Part shown: positions 54,936 to 64,000 of the stretch, piece by piece | Position numbering within the stretch: the first letter of the stretch is position 1 | Layout of the letters: each line of letters opens with the position of its first letter | Origin: Luidia sarsii | Lineage: Eukaryota; Echinodermata; Asteroidea; Paxillosida; Luidiidae | Direction of reading: 5' to 3' | DNA: 64,000 bases | Assembly (NCBI GenBank): GCA_949987565.1 | Contig: OX465117.1 | Location: forward strand, 2,584,214-2,648,213 | Notes under the pieces: model-generated | Seen by the model: the letters and a program-made list of their open reading frames with translations, nothing else | The model's database searches: none | Told to the model about the DNA's origin: nothing | Position numbers and translations under genes: made by a program

Positions 54936-55821
54936 GAATGAAACCCAGAGAAAAATGTTGGCGTAGTGGGTACAGCCCTATTGTCACACCGTACTCACAA
55001 TCTTCTCCAAGAAGCCACAGTGCAATTAAGATACAGTGAATGCAGCACACCACATCCACCACTGCTGACTGTACTCAGTCCACTAAAGTGCAACAGATAC
55101 TACAAGCACCTTTATTCATCATAACCTCTATGTACTTGGCAAATATGCATAGTTTAATGGGTTACCAACACCAAAATCAAATATTTCAGCCTATAACAAT
55201 GCATTACCATGCGTCATACATTGCATCTCAGCTTTCTATTCATTTACAATGGGGCCAAGTGCTCCCTAACCAATGTAGTTTCCCCAGGGTTGGCTAACTC
55301 TGTCTCTGGTTCAGTCTCGCTGCTAGTTCCCGGGAATACGCCTTAACCCGGGGTTATCCCACTTAACCTTGCTGCCAAAGACACCCAGCAAGTCCCCCGG
55401 GCTGATGCCACCTCCCAGGAAATTACAAGGCTGGGAGATCCTACCGGTAACCTGATTGTAACTTGAAGAAAAAAACCCACAGTGAGTGTATCACATTATA
55501 TTTTTCCATTTCAAGCCAGCACAGCACAACAAATTCCACCTACACATTAGATCCTACCAAAAAATACCAAATATGTAGGATGTTCAACTCATCATCAATT
55601 CAAAAAGTAATATGAAAATGGTGCAAGTAGCTTATTGAATGACCAAATGCAAATCTCTATTAGAGTATTCTCTATTTAACCAGAAAACAAATTTACCAAT
55701 TCAGCGACATAAGGTGCGTTCCCTAAAGATTTTATATCACACAGCTTCTGAAGCCAGATTATCTGCTCAGAATGGAGGATTTTCCATAGCTCAACAAAAT
55801 AAGCAACCTTATTTATATTAT
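54936..55821. other. Unique stretch, GC-richer at 55260-55450
   Basis: No exon supported. The CCCGGG-containing part (55330-55440) is repeat-free. Confidence 0.35.
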
Positions 55822-56400
55822 TAATGGTTAACTGCTCCTGACTGGCGCCCTCATCTAAGCAAAGATAAGGTTCGTTCCCACTAGAAAGAAAAATAAAAGT
55901 GGATCACGATTGAAAAACCTTTTTTTTTTTTCATGTGCATCTACACACGGCAAAAAAATCAAAAAGTGAATCGTGATAAAAACCTATTTAATTTTTTTTT
56001 TATTTCGGGGGGGGGGGGGGGGGCGCATGCCTGAAATTTGACCTAAGAGTGTCCAACAGGAAGCTATACTTTACCACGTACGCCGCCTGTGCAACATGCG
56101 TAGGAGCTGGCTGAGTGCTTATCGCAAGTGATCATGCGTCAAAAATCAGCTCATCGTGCTATGGCGGATGTTTATCTAACGCGCATGGAATTGTGGGATG
56201 TAACTCAATTTTCTCTTTTCGATAGCGTCCATACACACAGCGCCCAGCAAATAATCACGCTGTTTAAAAAAAATCGCAATAAGAACTGCGATTTGGATCG
56301 CGATTCGAATCGCACTCATTAGTGAGCTTTTTGCATCCAAACACGAAATAAAAAAGTTTTCTTAATCACGTTTCAAACACTGAAAAGTGATTCGTGCAAC
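55822..56400 (+). repeat. SINE lead followed by a family G-like element
   Basis: TAATGGTTAACTGCTCCTGA and CTGGCGCCCTCATC equal the SINE lead at 39500-39540. At about 55868 it changes to a G-like end (AAGGTTCGTTCCCACTAG) with GGATCACGATTG and later GATTTGGATCGCGATTCG. A G run of 17 lies at 56007-56023. The right boundary is uncertain. Confidence 0.55.
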
Positions 56401-57688
56401 AGGTCTGCACTTTATGCACAAGATCAAAGGCTGATCCAGTACTGAAAAAAGAACACAAATCTGAATTTTTCATCTATTTTTTAGTGTTAAAGTGTTCTGC
56501 CAAACTATCTTAAAGGAAATTAGGAATACTTCTGCTAAAAAAGAGGAATCACAGAGCAAACTACAAGGAATACATGTGTATTTCCAAGACCAAAATCATA
56601 ATCTGTTGTCAAGAGCTTGTAAAATGTGATAGATTTTTACCAAAAATGAGGAATGATTCCTCCAAAATAGGAATGGTTTGCAGCTATGACGATGGTCCAT
56701 CATAATTATATGTAGCAACCGTATACTAACTTCCATCTTGAAGTGTGTTTTCATACAATTATGTTTGAAAATGATTTGGAACTTGATTACAGTGTGTACT
56801 AGAGGGCTATTGCAGAGTGCTTAAAAGTGAGGTATTGAAATGTGAAGCTTCAAATAATTTGTAGTCAGTTTTCAACACATTACATCTAGATGCATCTTTA
56901 ATATCTGCCGATGTGATTATTCTTATGAATTCCTAATTGCATTAATCATCTATATTTCATATAAGGAAGGATAATACCTTACATGTACAACAAATCCTCT
57001 CATTCAAATGATAATGCAAATTTAATTTCTGTGTAACTTTTTATCAAAATCAATATAAAATCAAACAAATAAAGGAAAAACAATTTTGTTAAAATTTCAT
57101 CAAATTAAATTTCCATGCACACGTAATCCTTCACCGGATACAAAAGCATTCAAAGAATTCATTTCATTTGATTACTTTCGACCATACAATTTCAACCATT
57201 TTTAAAGAATTCCAGAAGTATGTAGGAAGGATTCTAAACAGAATATGTGCAGTCTTGTTATAGCAAGGCTAAGCTAATGGATTCATTTAAATACAATTTG
57301 CAGGCCCACTTGACTAAAAATAGAAATCAGAGCGTGGTAAGTGTTGTGTCATGATCACAGCCGGACTGTGCTAGAATTGCCCGTAGCCAACTTGACTAGA
57401 TTGAAGTTGTGTGGATAAATACTAGGGCAGGCTGGCTTGCCTTTAGATATGTGTAGGCATTGACTAACCATCCAAGCCAGACCTGTTACTCTGTGGCAAG
57501 CTCTGCATATTCGGCACTAGGGCAGTTTGACAGTTTAATAAGTAGCATTTCTTCTCGAGTGGATGAAGTAGTTACTAAGATGCAACGGTAAACTGCTGAA
57601 ACAGCAACTTGTATGTAACTTCATGTACAGTATGTGCACCTTAATTCAGATACATAAAGGAATACACAAAAATATTACTGTTTTTAGC
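56401..57688. other. Unique non-coding stretch
   Basis: AT-rich to about 57280, then GC-richer. Nothing recognised. Confidence 0.4.
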
Positions 57689-57906
57689 AGGCCCTATACA
57701 ACATTGGTAAAAGTCAAAAGACTGCCACAGTTTATGTGTTGCATCCCAAAAAAGAAATCCTGCGAAGGTTTAAGCTCAAATGGTAATCTGGGAAAGTAGA
57801 AAAAGGAAAAAAACCATCAGTTTTCGCAGATTTTTTTTTAAAGTACAGCATCCTAGGCCGTACGATTTCAACATGGGGATTCTATCCATGACCATCTGCA
57901 AACTGA
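57689..57906 (+). repeat. Family D, truncated
   Basis: GGCCCTATACAACATTGGTA to CCATCTGCAAACTG, with a central deletion of the palindrome and no right end. It is fused to a family A pyrimidine arm. Confidence 0.75.
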
Positions 57907-57907
57907 G

Positions 57908-58115
57908 CTTTTCTCTTTAATGTTTCCCTTCCATTACCCAATCCCTACCCAAGCCCCTGACCTTCCCTTTGATCTCACCCTACCAGCTATCCCCTTTGTC
58001 CTCTGTCTGTCATCCATGTCCCTGTTACTCTCCCCTTCCTATTTGTCTTGTCCCTGTCATTCCGCCTTTGAGAAAGGTCGTGCTAGGATCGAAATGTCAG
58101 CCCCTTCAAATTTTA
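57908..58115 (+). repeat. Family A long form with pyrimidine arm
   Basis: TTTTCTCTTTAATGTTTCCC through TCTTGTCCCTGTCATTC is C/T-rich. It is followed by CGCCTTTGAGAAAGGTCGTG and CGAAATGTCAGCCCC. Confidence 0.75.
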
Positions 58116-58158
58116 ATGTATTGTTAGATAAGATTTGCAGGTTTGCACGCTACCGAAT

Positions 58159-58373
58159 GGAAAGTTTGCGGTAACATCTCTTTTGAGATGGAGTGTGGCT
58201 CTGAAAAGAGGCAGCTTCATCAGAAGTGCCCATCATCAGAAGTCAGGCTGTCTCCTGACAATGGACAGAGTACACACTGCCCCAAAGGTGAGTTACCGGC
58301 TCTTTTCAGAGCCACACTCCATCTCAAAAGAGATGTGTTGCATGGTATCACCGCAAACTTTCCACTTGTACAT
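58159..58373. repeat. Family H foldback, complete
   Basis: Arms GGAAAGTTTGCGGTAACATC and ACCGCAAACTTTCC pair, and the inner TCTTTTGAGATGGAGTGTGG and CCACACTCCATCTCAAAAGA are perfectly complementary over more than 20 bp. The loop has a damaged hammerhead-like core (CTGACAA, stem GGACAG/CTGCCC, CAAAGGT). Confidence 0.85.
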
Positions 58374-58453
58374 GTTTGTAATTGCTCTTGTTGTCTTTAT
58401 TTACTACTTAGGGTCTGGATTTTTTTTTTTCAATTTCGAATTCAGGTTAAATC

Positions 58454-58628
58454 TTAAAAGTTAGAGGGCTTGACGTTTCGATCCTAGAAGGACCTTTCTC
58501 AAAGGCATAGGCACTTTAAGAAAGGTCCTGCTAGGATTGAAACGTCAGGCCCTCTAACTTTTGAGATTTATAAATTGCAGGTTATTTCAGTCAGTGAGGA
58601 GTTTGCAATAGTTTTCATATTAACTTTT
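58454..58628 (-). repeat. Family A hairpin with exact 14 bp TSD
   Basis: ATTCAGGTTAAATC at 58440-58453 and 58629-58642. 175 bp, AGTTAGAGGG subfamily, ending GAGTTTGCAATAGTTTTC. Confidence 0.95.
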
Positions 58629-58775
58629 ATTCAGGTTAAATCAATACATCCCACTACCTTAACATACACATTGCTGAGCTATAGTACACAATACTATTGC
58701 CAATCATGAAGGAAAGATAGTATTTGAAATTGTTCATACCAGCTATTAGTCATACATATACAATGTCAAGTCAAG

Positions 58776-58882
58776 TATGGTTTGTGGTGACACCATGTGG
58801 AAATTTCTCCTTTGTGATTATGCATGGTTCTGAAGAGAACTGATGTTTCAGAATAGTATACTCTGTCCATTGTCAAGACACT
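58776..58882 (-). repeat. Family H fragment
   Basis: GGTTTGTGGTGACACCATG, GGTTCTGAAGAGAACTGATG and ACTCTGTCCATTGTCAAG. Single arm. Confidence 0.65.
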
Positions 58883-59603
58883 ATAGAGATTCCAACAGTA
58901 CGGGGATCCTAGATATAGAACTAGTAAGGAGAGATGGGTGCACATAAGGTGGGTTGTGGGGTACCGGAACAATGGGTGGGTACTCAGAACAATGGGACCA
59001 CTCCTTGTGGGGTACATTTTTGGTACCCCATTAGGTTTTCACGAAACTGGTTATTTTGAATTAACTCAAAAAGGAGGAATTTCCAAGGTATGTTTGTGTG
59101 TCGCAAATACAACTATATTATATAAGGGACGTTCGCTAGAAATTTCAGCCTAGGAAAGTGATTTTGGTTCGAAAGGGAGCGATTTGAATTAGGCTTTTCT
59201 GGGAGTGTTTTTTTACTACACGAGAACAAAGGGAATACCCCACGCGTGTAAGGGTGTGTAGATCCAACACAGAAAATGCCTTTTTCCAAATCTTGGCTTA
59301 CTCCTAGATTCTTGTATTTTCATGCAGCCATGCAAATATTTGATATACCGGTAACGATACACTTCAACTTGAAATGAAGTATCCTTTTGCCGACTGTAGA
59401 GGGCAGTATTTACACTAAGTATTCCACAGGGGGTTGAAGTGCCATCCCTGCCGGAAACTTCATAGACTTGATGCACAATGGTCAAAGACTAAGATCCACG
59501 TTGTCACAGATATAACGCTCTGTACATGTATGGGTTGCTTTGTCAAATGAAACATGAATGGATGACATTTCATTGTATTTTCATTTTCAATTTTTATATC
59601 GAT
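58883..59603. other. Unique stretch
   Basis: AGAGGGCAGTATTTACAC at about 59399 recalls family L (51739), the only repeat trace. A short self-complementary GGGGTACCGG region lies near 58958. Confidence 0.35.
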
Positions 59604-59751
59604 TAAAGATTTCTTGAAAAGTACAGCATCCCAGACCGTAATATTTCAACATGAGGATTCTATCATGATCATCTACAAACTGTGTAATTTAGAAGGAAAT
59701 CTGTGGACATTGCTGTTTTCCGATCTTCCCAATGTGGTATTGGGCCTTTAA
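59604..59751 (+). repeat. Family D right half
   Basis: From AAAGATTTCTTGAAAAGTAC to GTGGTATTGGGCCT/TTAA. Its terminal TTAA is also the left TTAA of the following family C element. Confidence 0.8.
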
Positions 59752-60093
59752 AGCCCCTACACAGCATTGGTAAGATCGAAAAACAAAAAATTTACAGGTT
59801 TACATGAAACTCATACAGTTTGAAGATGGTTATGGTAGAAACCTCCCACTAAAATATTTATGTCTAAAATGCTGTATTTTTTTAGAAAAGAGTAAAGAAA
59901 TAATTTACGTTGAACAATACATTGAATGCTGCATTTTCGAGAAACAAATGAAGCGGTTTTTCACGATTTTCTCGAGACTCGGTTGGCGGATTGAGCTGAA
60001 ATGTTCCCAGGTGTGCTATTTCATGCATATGTTGGATCAGACAACGTATGGATGCTATTCTTTGACCTCAACCAATTTTGTGTAATCCCTTAA
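59748..60093 (+). repeat. Family C element, copy 8
   Basis: TTAA/AGCCCCTACACAGCATTGG to TTTTGTGTAATCCC/TTAA, about 346 bp. Confidence 0.85.
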
Positions 60094-60257
60094 AAAAAAT
60101 TACATTGTCTACAAAACACTTTGAAATTTCTTTGAAATTTAAAAAAATAAAGCTTTACAAAAATGGGTTTCTTTCCTAGTTTTTGTGTAAGAAACATCAA
60201 ACAGCAGTCTCCCCATCATAATCTTTGTTTGGAAATATACCGTACAGATCCCTTTAA

Positions 60258-60312
60258 AATTTTTGAGATTTTCATTTTAGTTTTTTAAGCCAGTTGGCAG
60301 TTTGTATTACTC
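60258..60312 (+). repeat. Family A arm fragment
   Basis: AAATTTTTGAGATTTTCATT to GCCAGTTGGCAGTTTGTATT, arm only. Confidence 0.55.
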
Positions 60313-60907
60313 TTTAGTCACATCTCCCATGCCTCATTTTGACATAGGCCAGTCGTGGAATCGTTACTGAAACTAAATCTCTGTGCATACGACTCTGACG
60401 CCATTTCTGTGGTAGGAGTACTGAGAACCATGATCTCTCTTTCTAGACGGTTTGCAAAGCCAGGCTAAGCATCTGTTTAGATCAGAAGGCTTTCAGAGGT
60501 GAATGGGTCACAGTATTATGTCTGCTGGCTTAGAATGGCTTTGGCAAGCCTCTAAACATGGACGGAGTCCTCAGAGAAGCAGAGACAGGACCCACTGACA
60601 CATTGTGAAAGCCCGACTAGATGATAGATGGGGACTACTAGGCAGACTCCCTCTAAGATACGACTCTGGTTTGAGTCCGTCTTTCATTTCCTGCTAGCGC
60701 GGGGCGGGACGGGCCTGGCGGAGCTCCGGCTTGATCAGTATTCAGCAGGGGATTAGGGCAGGGTCTTAGAGCACGACGCCCTCAGGGGCTGGGAGGCTGA
60801 GGCCAAGTACACCAACTGTCACACACATACCTGAATCTGTATCCTTGTGGAGACATTGCTTTGTTCTCGTGCACTATACAACCATGTGAGAAATGATGTT
60901 TTAAAAA
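60313..60907. other. Repeat-free stretch with a short GC-rich island
   Basis: 60690-60810 is the most GC-rich short segment in the window (GCGCGGGGCGGGACGGGCC). No exon or promoter can be assigned. Confidence 0.35.
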
Positions 60908-61161
60908 TGTGACCCGGCACAGCATAATGAGGAATAACCCCATTTTTGAGATTTTAAGGTTTTCTAATGATGTGAAAGAGTATACCATTAGCTTTCAAAT
61001 GATATCAAAATATAATATTCTCTAATACTTAAAATTTACAAAAATACAAAAAAAAAGGAAATTTATTTGTAATTGAATTGTGAAGATACCTTAACTTCAG
61101 GCGTTGTTTACTCAAAAAGTGTTTTTGTGGGATATTCCTCATGTTGTTGTGCCGGGTCACA
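60908..61161 (+). repeat. Family B MITE, copy 7
   Basis: 254 bp, TGTGACCCGGCACAGC to TGTGCCGGGTCACA, in an A-rich target. Confidence 0.9.
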
Positions 61162-61370
61162 AATTCTCCCATATCAACAGCATTCACTTTCCAGGGCAGA
61201 AATTTGGACCGTATGTCCCTTTTATATAACACTTCCATTTGCTTCGATGGATTCTTACCCATCCCGTTTTTTAGTTATTTCCAAATATCAGTTTCGTGAA
61301 AACCTTGTGGAGACCTACAGGTATACACCTTTACAATTTCCCTGTGGAGACCTATTCAACCTATTATCAG

Positions 61371-61495
61371 GTCTCCACAAGGCACCAGATTCGCGTGCAC
61401 TGCGACCAAAGCGTCGACTCATCGGGCAAGACACTGAGTGGCTACAACGTGCGGGAACGAGAAGACAACAAAGACAGGCTGCTGAAATCATGGAG
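61371..61495 (+). CDS. Possible internal exon, unknown protein
   Basis: 125 nt between an AG acceptor (CCTATTATCAG) and a donor (TGGAG/GTAGAG). The open frame begins VSTRHQIRVHCDQSV, continues SSGKTLSGYNVREREDN and ends KDRLLKSW. The segment keeps many CpGs and is hydrophilic like real coding DNA, but a second frame is open too. A 14 bp inverted repeat CCTTGTGGAGACCT/AGGTCTCCACAAGG spans its upstream edge (61301-61383). I recognise no family. Confidence 0.3.
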
Positions 61496-61795
61496 GTAGA
61501 GGGAGGGTACCTCCATGCTGAAATATCCGCTAGACCGTGGATCAAGTCTAGTGACTTCAGTGTCAGTCTAGTGCAGTGTGTGACTGTACATGTACCACAC
61601 CAGCTGTCAACCGATTCCCTTCTTGCCCAATTTGGAAAGAATGGCGCTAAAATTATACACAGGATATATAATTAATATTACAATTGATATTTTCAAAATT
61701 GTGTAAAAGTTCCCAGACTTTTTTTTAAAAATTTTTTGTTTAGCTAATATTTTGCAAGCTTTAATTTGAATAACTTGATGACATTTTCTGAAAAA

Positions 61796-62032
61796 TTGAA
61801 TTTGATTTAAATTGCGAATCGAACTCCACTATTAGTGAGACTTTTAAATTCCACAATGCACCACTGCACCACTCTGAAGGACACATCCACCATTTGACTG
61901 CAATTGCTAACCACAACCAGGTTGGAACATTTTTTGTCCATGATTTTTTGGTGTGTGTGAACGCGAGCAAAAGAAACCTAGGTTTTTTTAAATAATACAA
62001 ATTGTGATTTTAAGCAGTGCACTGTGGCCATA
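61796..62032 (-). repeat. Family G, partial
   Basis: AATTGCGAATCGAACTCCAC and CACAATGCACCAC, AAGGACACATCCACCATTTG to AGCAGTGCACTGTGGCC, colinear with 47400-47712. It abuts family E. Confidence 0.75.
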
Positions 62033-62866
62033 AGCCACATTTCCACTGGACTAGAATTTAACCGAGACGATGGTTAAATTTCAAATAGTCAAATTTGACC
62101 GTCGTTCCCACTTGGACTTTTGAGTCGGTCAAATTTAACCGAGACGATATTTAAAGTAACAGAGCTGGTTATATAATAGCTCATGAAGGTCAAGTGTCAG
62201 CCGGATACACAATGCATGTGTGTTCATTTAGCGCACGATACGAAGCAGACGCTGTGCACAGTGCATGTACGTGTTACGTCTTAGGCCGGATGTGGTTTTT
62301 TACCGAGTCGCGTTTAACCGAGTGGTGCATTTCCAGTGGACTAATCGGCTCGGTTAAACTTACCTGGTCACTTTTACTGGGCAGAGGTTGCTCGGTAAAA
62401 GTAACCATTGGACTCGGTTAAAGTAACTGAGAGAAATTTGACTGGGCCGTTTCCACTGGACTTATGTTGGTCAAAGTAACCATCGTCTCGGTTACTTTGA
62501 CCAAAATAAGTCCAGTGGAAACGCGGCTTTACCTGGTCACTTTTACTGGGCAGAGGTTGCTCGGTAAAAGTAACCATTGGACTTAGTTAAAGTAACCGAG
62601 AGAAATTAAACTGGGCCATTTCCACTGGACTTATTTTGGTCAAAGTAACCATCGTCTCGGTTACTTTGACCAAAATAAGTCCAGTGGAAACGCGGCTTTA
62701 CCTGGTCACTTTTACTGGGCAGAGGTTGCTCGGTAAAAGTAACCATTGGACTCAGTTAAAGTAACCGAGAGAAATTAAACTGGGCCGTTTCCACTGGACT
62801 TATTTTGGTCAAAGTAACCATCGTCTCGGTTACTTTAACCAAAATAAGTCCAGTGGAAACGCGGCT
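62033..62866. repeat. Family E element with internal tandem amplification
   Basis: Ends AGCCACATTTCCACTGGACT and AGTCCAGTGGAAACGCGGCT, ATA duplicated at both flanks. The right part is three near-identical 169 bp units starting CCTGGTCACTTTTACTGGGC at 62363, 62532 and 62701. Each unit holds a long palindrome with 32 bp arms (TTTCCACTGGACTTATTTTG and its complement) around ATCGTCTC. Confidence 0.9.
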
Positions 62867-63563
62867 ATACTCTAACCAAATCCTCGTGATTACGGAGGAA
62901 TCTATTCAAGATGCTGAGGCATTCTGAAGCATGTCGTCTCAGTTATTAACCGTCATCATCCATCCTGATGAGGGAATGTAAGTGGCCATCTACCTTACAT
63001 GCGTACATGTTGTTCTATGGAAACCCAGCATATACAAATATCACTTGAAAGATATACAATCAGGGCATGGATCCACATCAAATAGACAGATATTTGTTTA
63101 GTCAACAGAGCACAGCAGGTCTAGTTACATGTTAGGTTATCATGGTGTATTACGCACATTGTAGGCCTACATCCAGCATATTTTTAAGTACAAGTAAGTC
63201 TAGTTCACATTTCCAGGTAGTCTATATACAGACGTGGCTAAGTGTTTACAAGGCAGTGTACCAGTCGGCAGACATTCAATCTAGAATCCCTTCTCAGGCC
63301 TCCTATTCTCATCAGGATTCCTAACACAACATCAGGCCTCTACTTACCGATCTTATATTGTGCAAACAGGTTGACAACTGATACACAATTCACTTTCAAA
63401 GACAGCCCAATACCACCATGTTTATGTAGAGGCTACTTAGATATTAAGTCTCTTTGAAAGGGTTATCTAACACCAACTGTCATAGAGATTGTTGCACAAC
63501 ACTCTATTCCAATACTTGACGTTCAAACTTTCTGACAAATATTAATTTCATGTTATTGTTTGA
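62867..63563. other. Unique non-coding stretch
   Basis: Nothing recognised. Confidence 0.4.
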
Positions 63564-63925
63564 AGGAAGGGTACACCATTTGCAAAGTGCCCATTTTCAG
63601 GACATTCAAAACTTGAGAAATGACTTACTCATCAGAAAGTTTGTAATGGTTTCAGACATTCCATGAAATTTTAGCAAAAAAGGGGAAAGAAATTTGTTGC
63701 TCCATAGAGCCATTATTGGAACAAAGACTTCCTTTTACAAATACCGCCCTCTTTGTCTAAAAAAGTTAGCATTTTATCTAACTCCATGTTTTTTCTTATG
63801 ACATGGTTGATGGATTGAGGTAAAACTAACATGAGTGTTATTTTATGTATAGGTCTACATGCATGTTGAGTTTGACAAGGAATGAGAGTGATTTTGTTTA
63901 CTCCCGCAAATAGTGTACCCTACCT
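63564..63925. repeat. Family L TIR element, complete
   Basis: 362 bp with 20 bp TIRs AGGAAGGGTACACCATTTGC and (inverted) AGGTAGGGTACACTATTTGC, 18 of 20 identical. A partial relative lies at 51719-51925. Confidence 0.8.
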
Positions 63926-64000
63926 TTAAAGGGATAACACAACATTGGTCGAGGTCAAAGAATAGCATCCATACGTTGTCTGATCCAACACATGCATTAA
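63926..64000 (-). repeat. Family C element, cut by window end
   Basis: TTAA/AGGGATAACACAACATTGG and GTCGAGGTCAAAGAATAGC match the reversed right end of family C. It directly abuts family L. Confidence 0.85.

Noticed and set aside
61073..61675. 200-codon plus frame
   Set aside because: Its first 30 codons are the end of a family B MITE. The remainder overlaps the short exon candidate in a different frame and shows no domain.

Overview
The window is eukaryotic: no compact gene runs, splice-like exon ends, and dense short transposon copies. The repeat types (a tRNA-derived SINE, TTAA- and TA-flanked miniature elements, Penelope-style hairpin retroposons) suggest a marine invertebrate, perhaps an echinoderm or other invertebrate deuterostome. 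That is a guess from style. I recognise no species-diagnostic gene.

Protein-coding content is very low. The best call is a signal-peptide first exon on the minus strand at 19914-19992. It has a good start context, a hydrophobic core and a phase-1 splice donor, with a locally CG-rich 5' region behind it (19993-20420). Three further stretches read like isolated exons of unknown proteins: minus 45688-46080, minus 30396-30668 and plus 61371-61495. The longest open frames (37.2-38.0 kb) are an artefact of a TTGGG/CTGGG satellite.

The rest is a repeat landscape, which I sorted by eye into families. A: hairpin units of about 155-230 bp built around the box GGTCCTGCTAGGATCGAAAC, with 13-15 bp target-site duplications (TSDs), about 35 sites, some in tandem or with a long pyrimidine arm. 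H: 215-260 bp foldbacks carrying a hammerhead-ribozyme-like core and, in one copy, a 12 bp TSD. B: 245-470 bp elements with TGTGACCCGGCACA ends at TA. C and D: about 370 bp and 340-370 bp elements at TTAA with related ends. E: foldbacks ending AGCCGCGTTTCCACTGGACT with 3 bp TSDs. F: about 530 bp elements ending GGGTACGTTCAGACAGCG. G: about 440 bp elements with CG-rich subterminal repeats. K, L, N, one piggyBac-like and one pogo-like element occur once or twice each. A tRNA-derived SINE is present in eight or nine pieces.

Many copies are nested, which gives a relative age order: A contains E, which contains C (53.9-54.4 kb); G contains C plus a 62 bp tandem array (46.7-47.7 kb); D contains G (21.5-22.2 kb); D contains A (39.7-40.3 kb); H contains B (33.1-33.8 kb); A contains C (40.97-41.44 kb). 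The main candidate for something under-described is the A/H pair: short hairpin retroposons with retroposition-length TSDs and a GAAACGTC box like that of the small hammerhead variants linked to Penelope-like elements.

The window therefore looks like intron or intergenic DNA around one gene start at about 20 kb (reading leftwards), heavily filled by short non-autonomous elements. No autonomous transposase or reverse transcriptase was seen.
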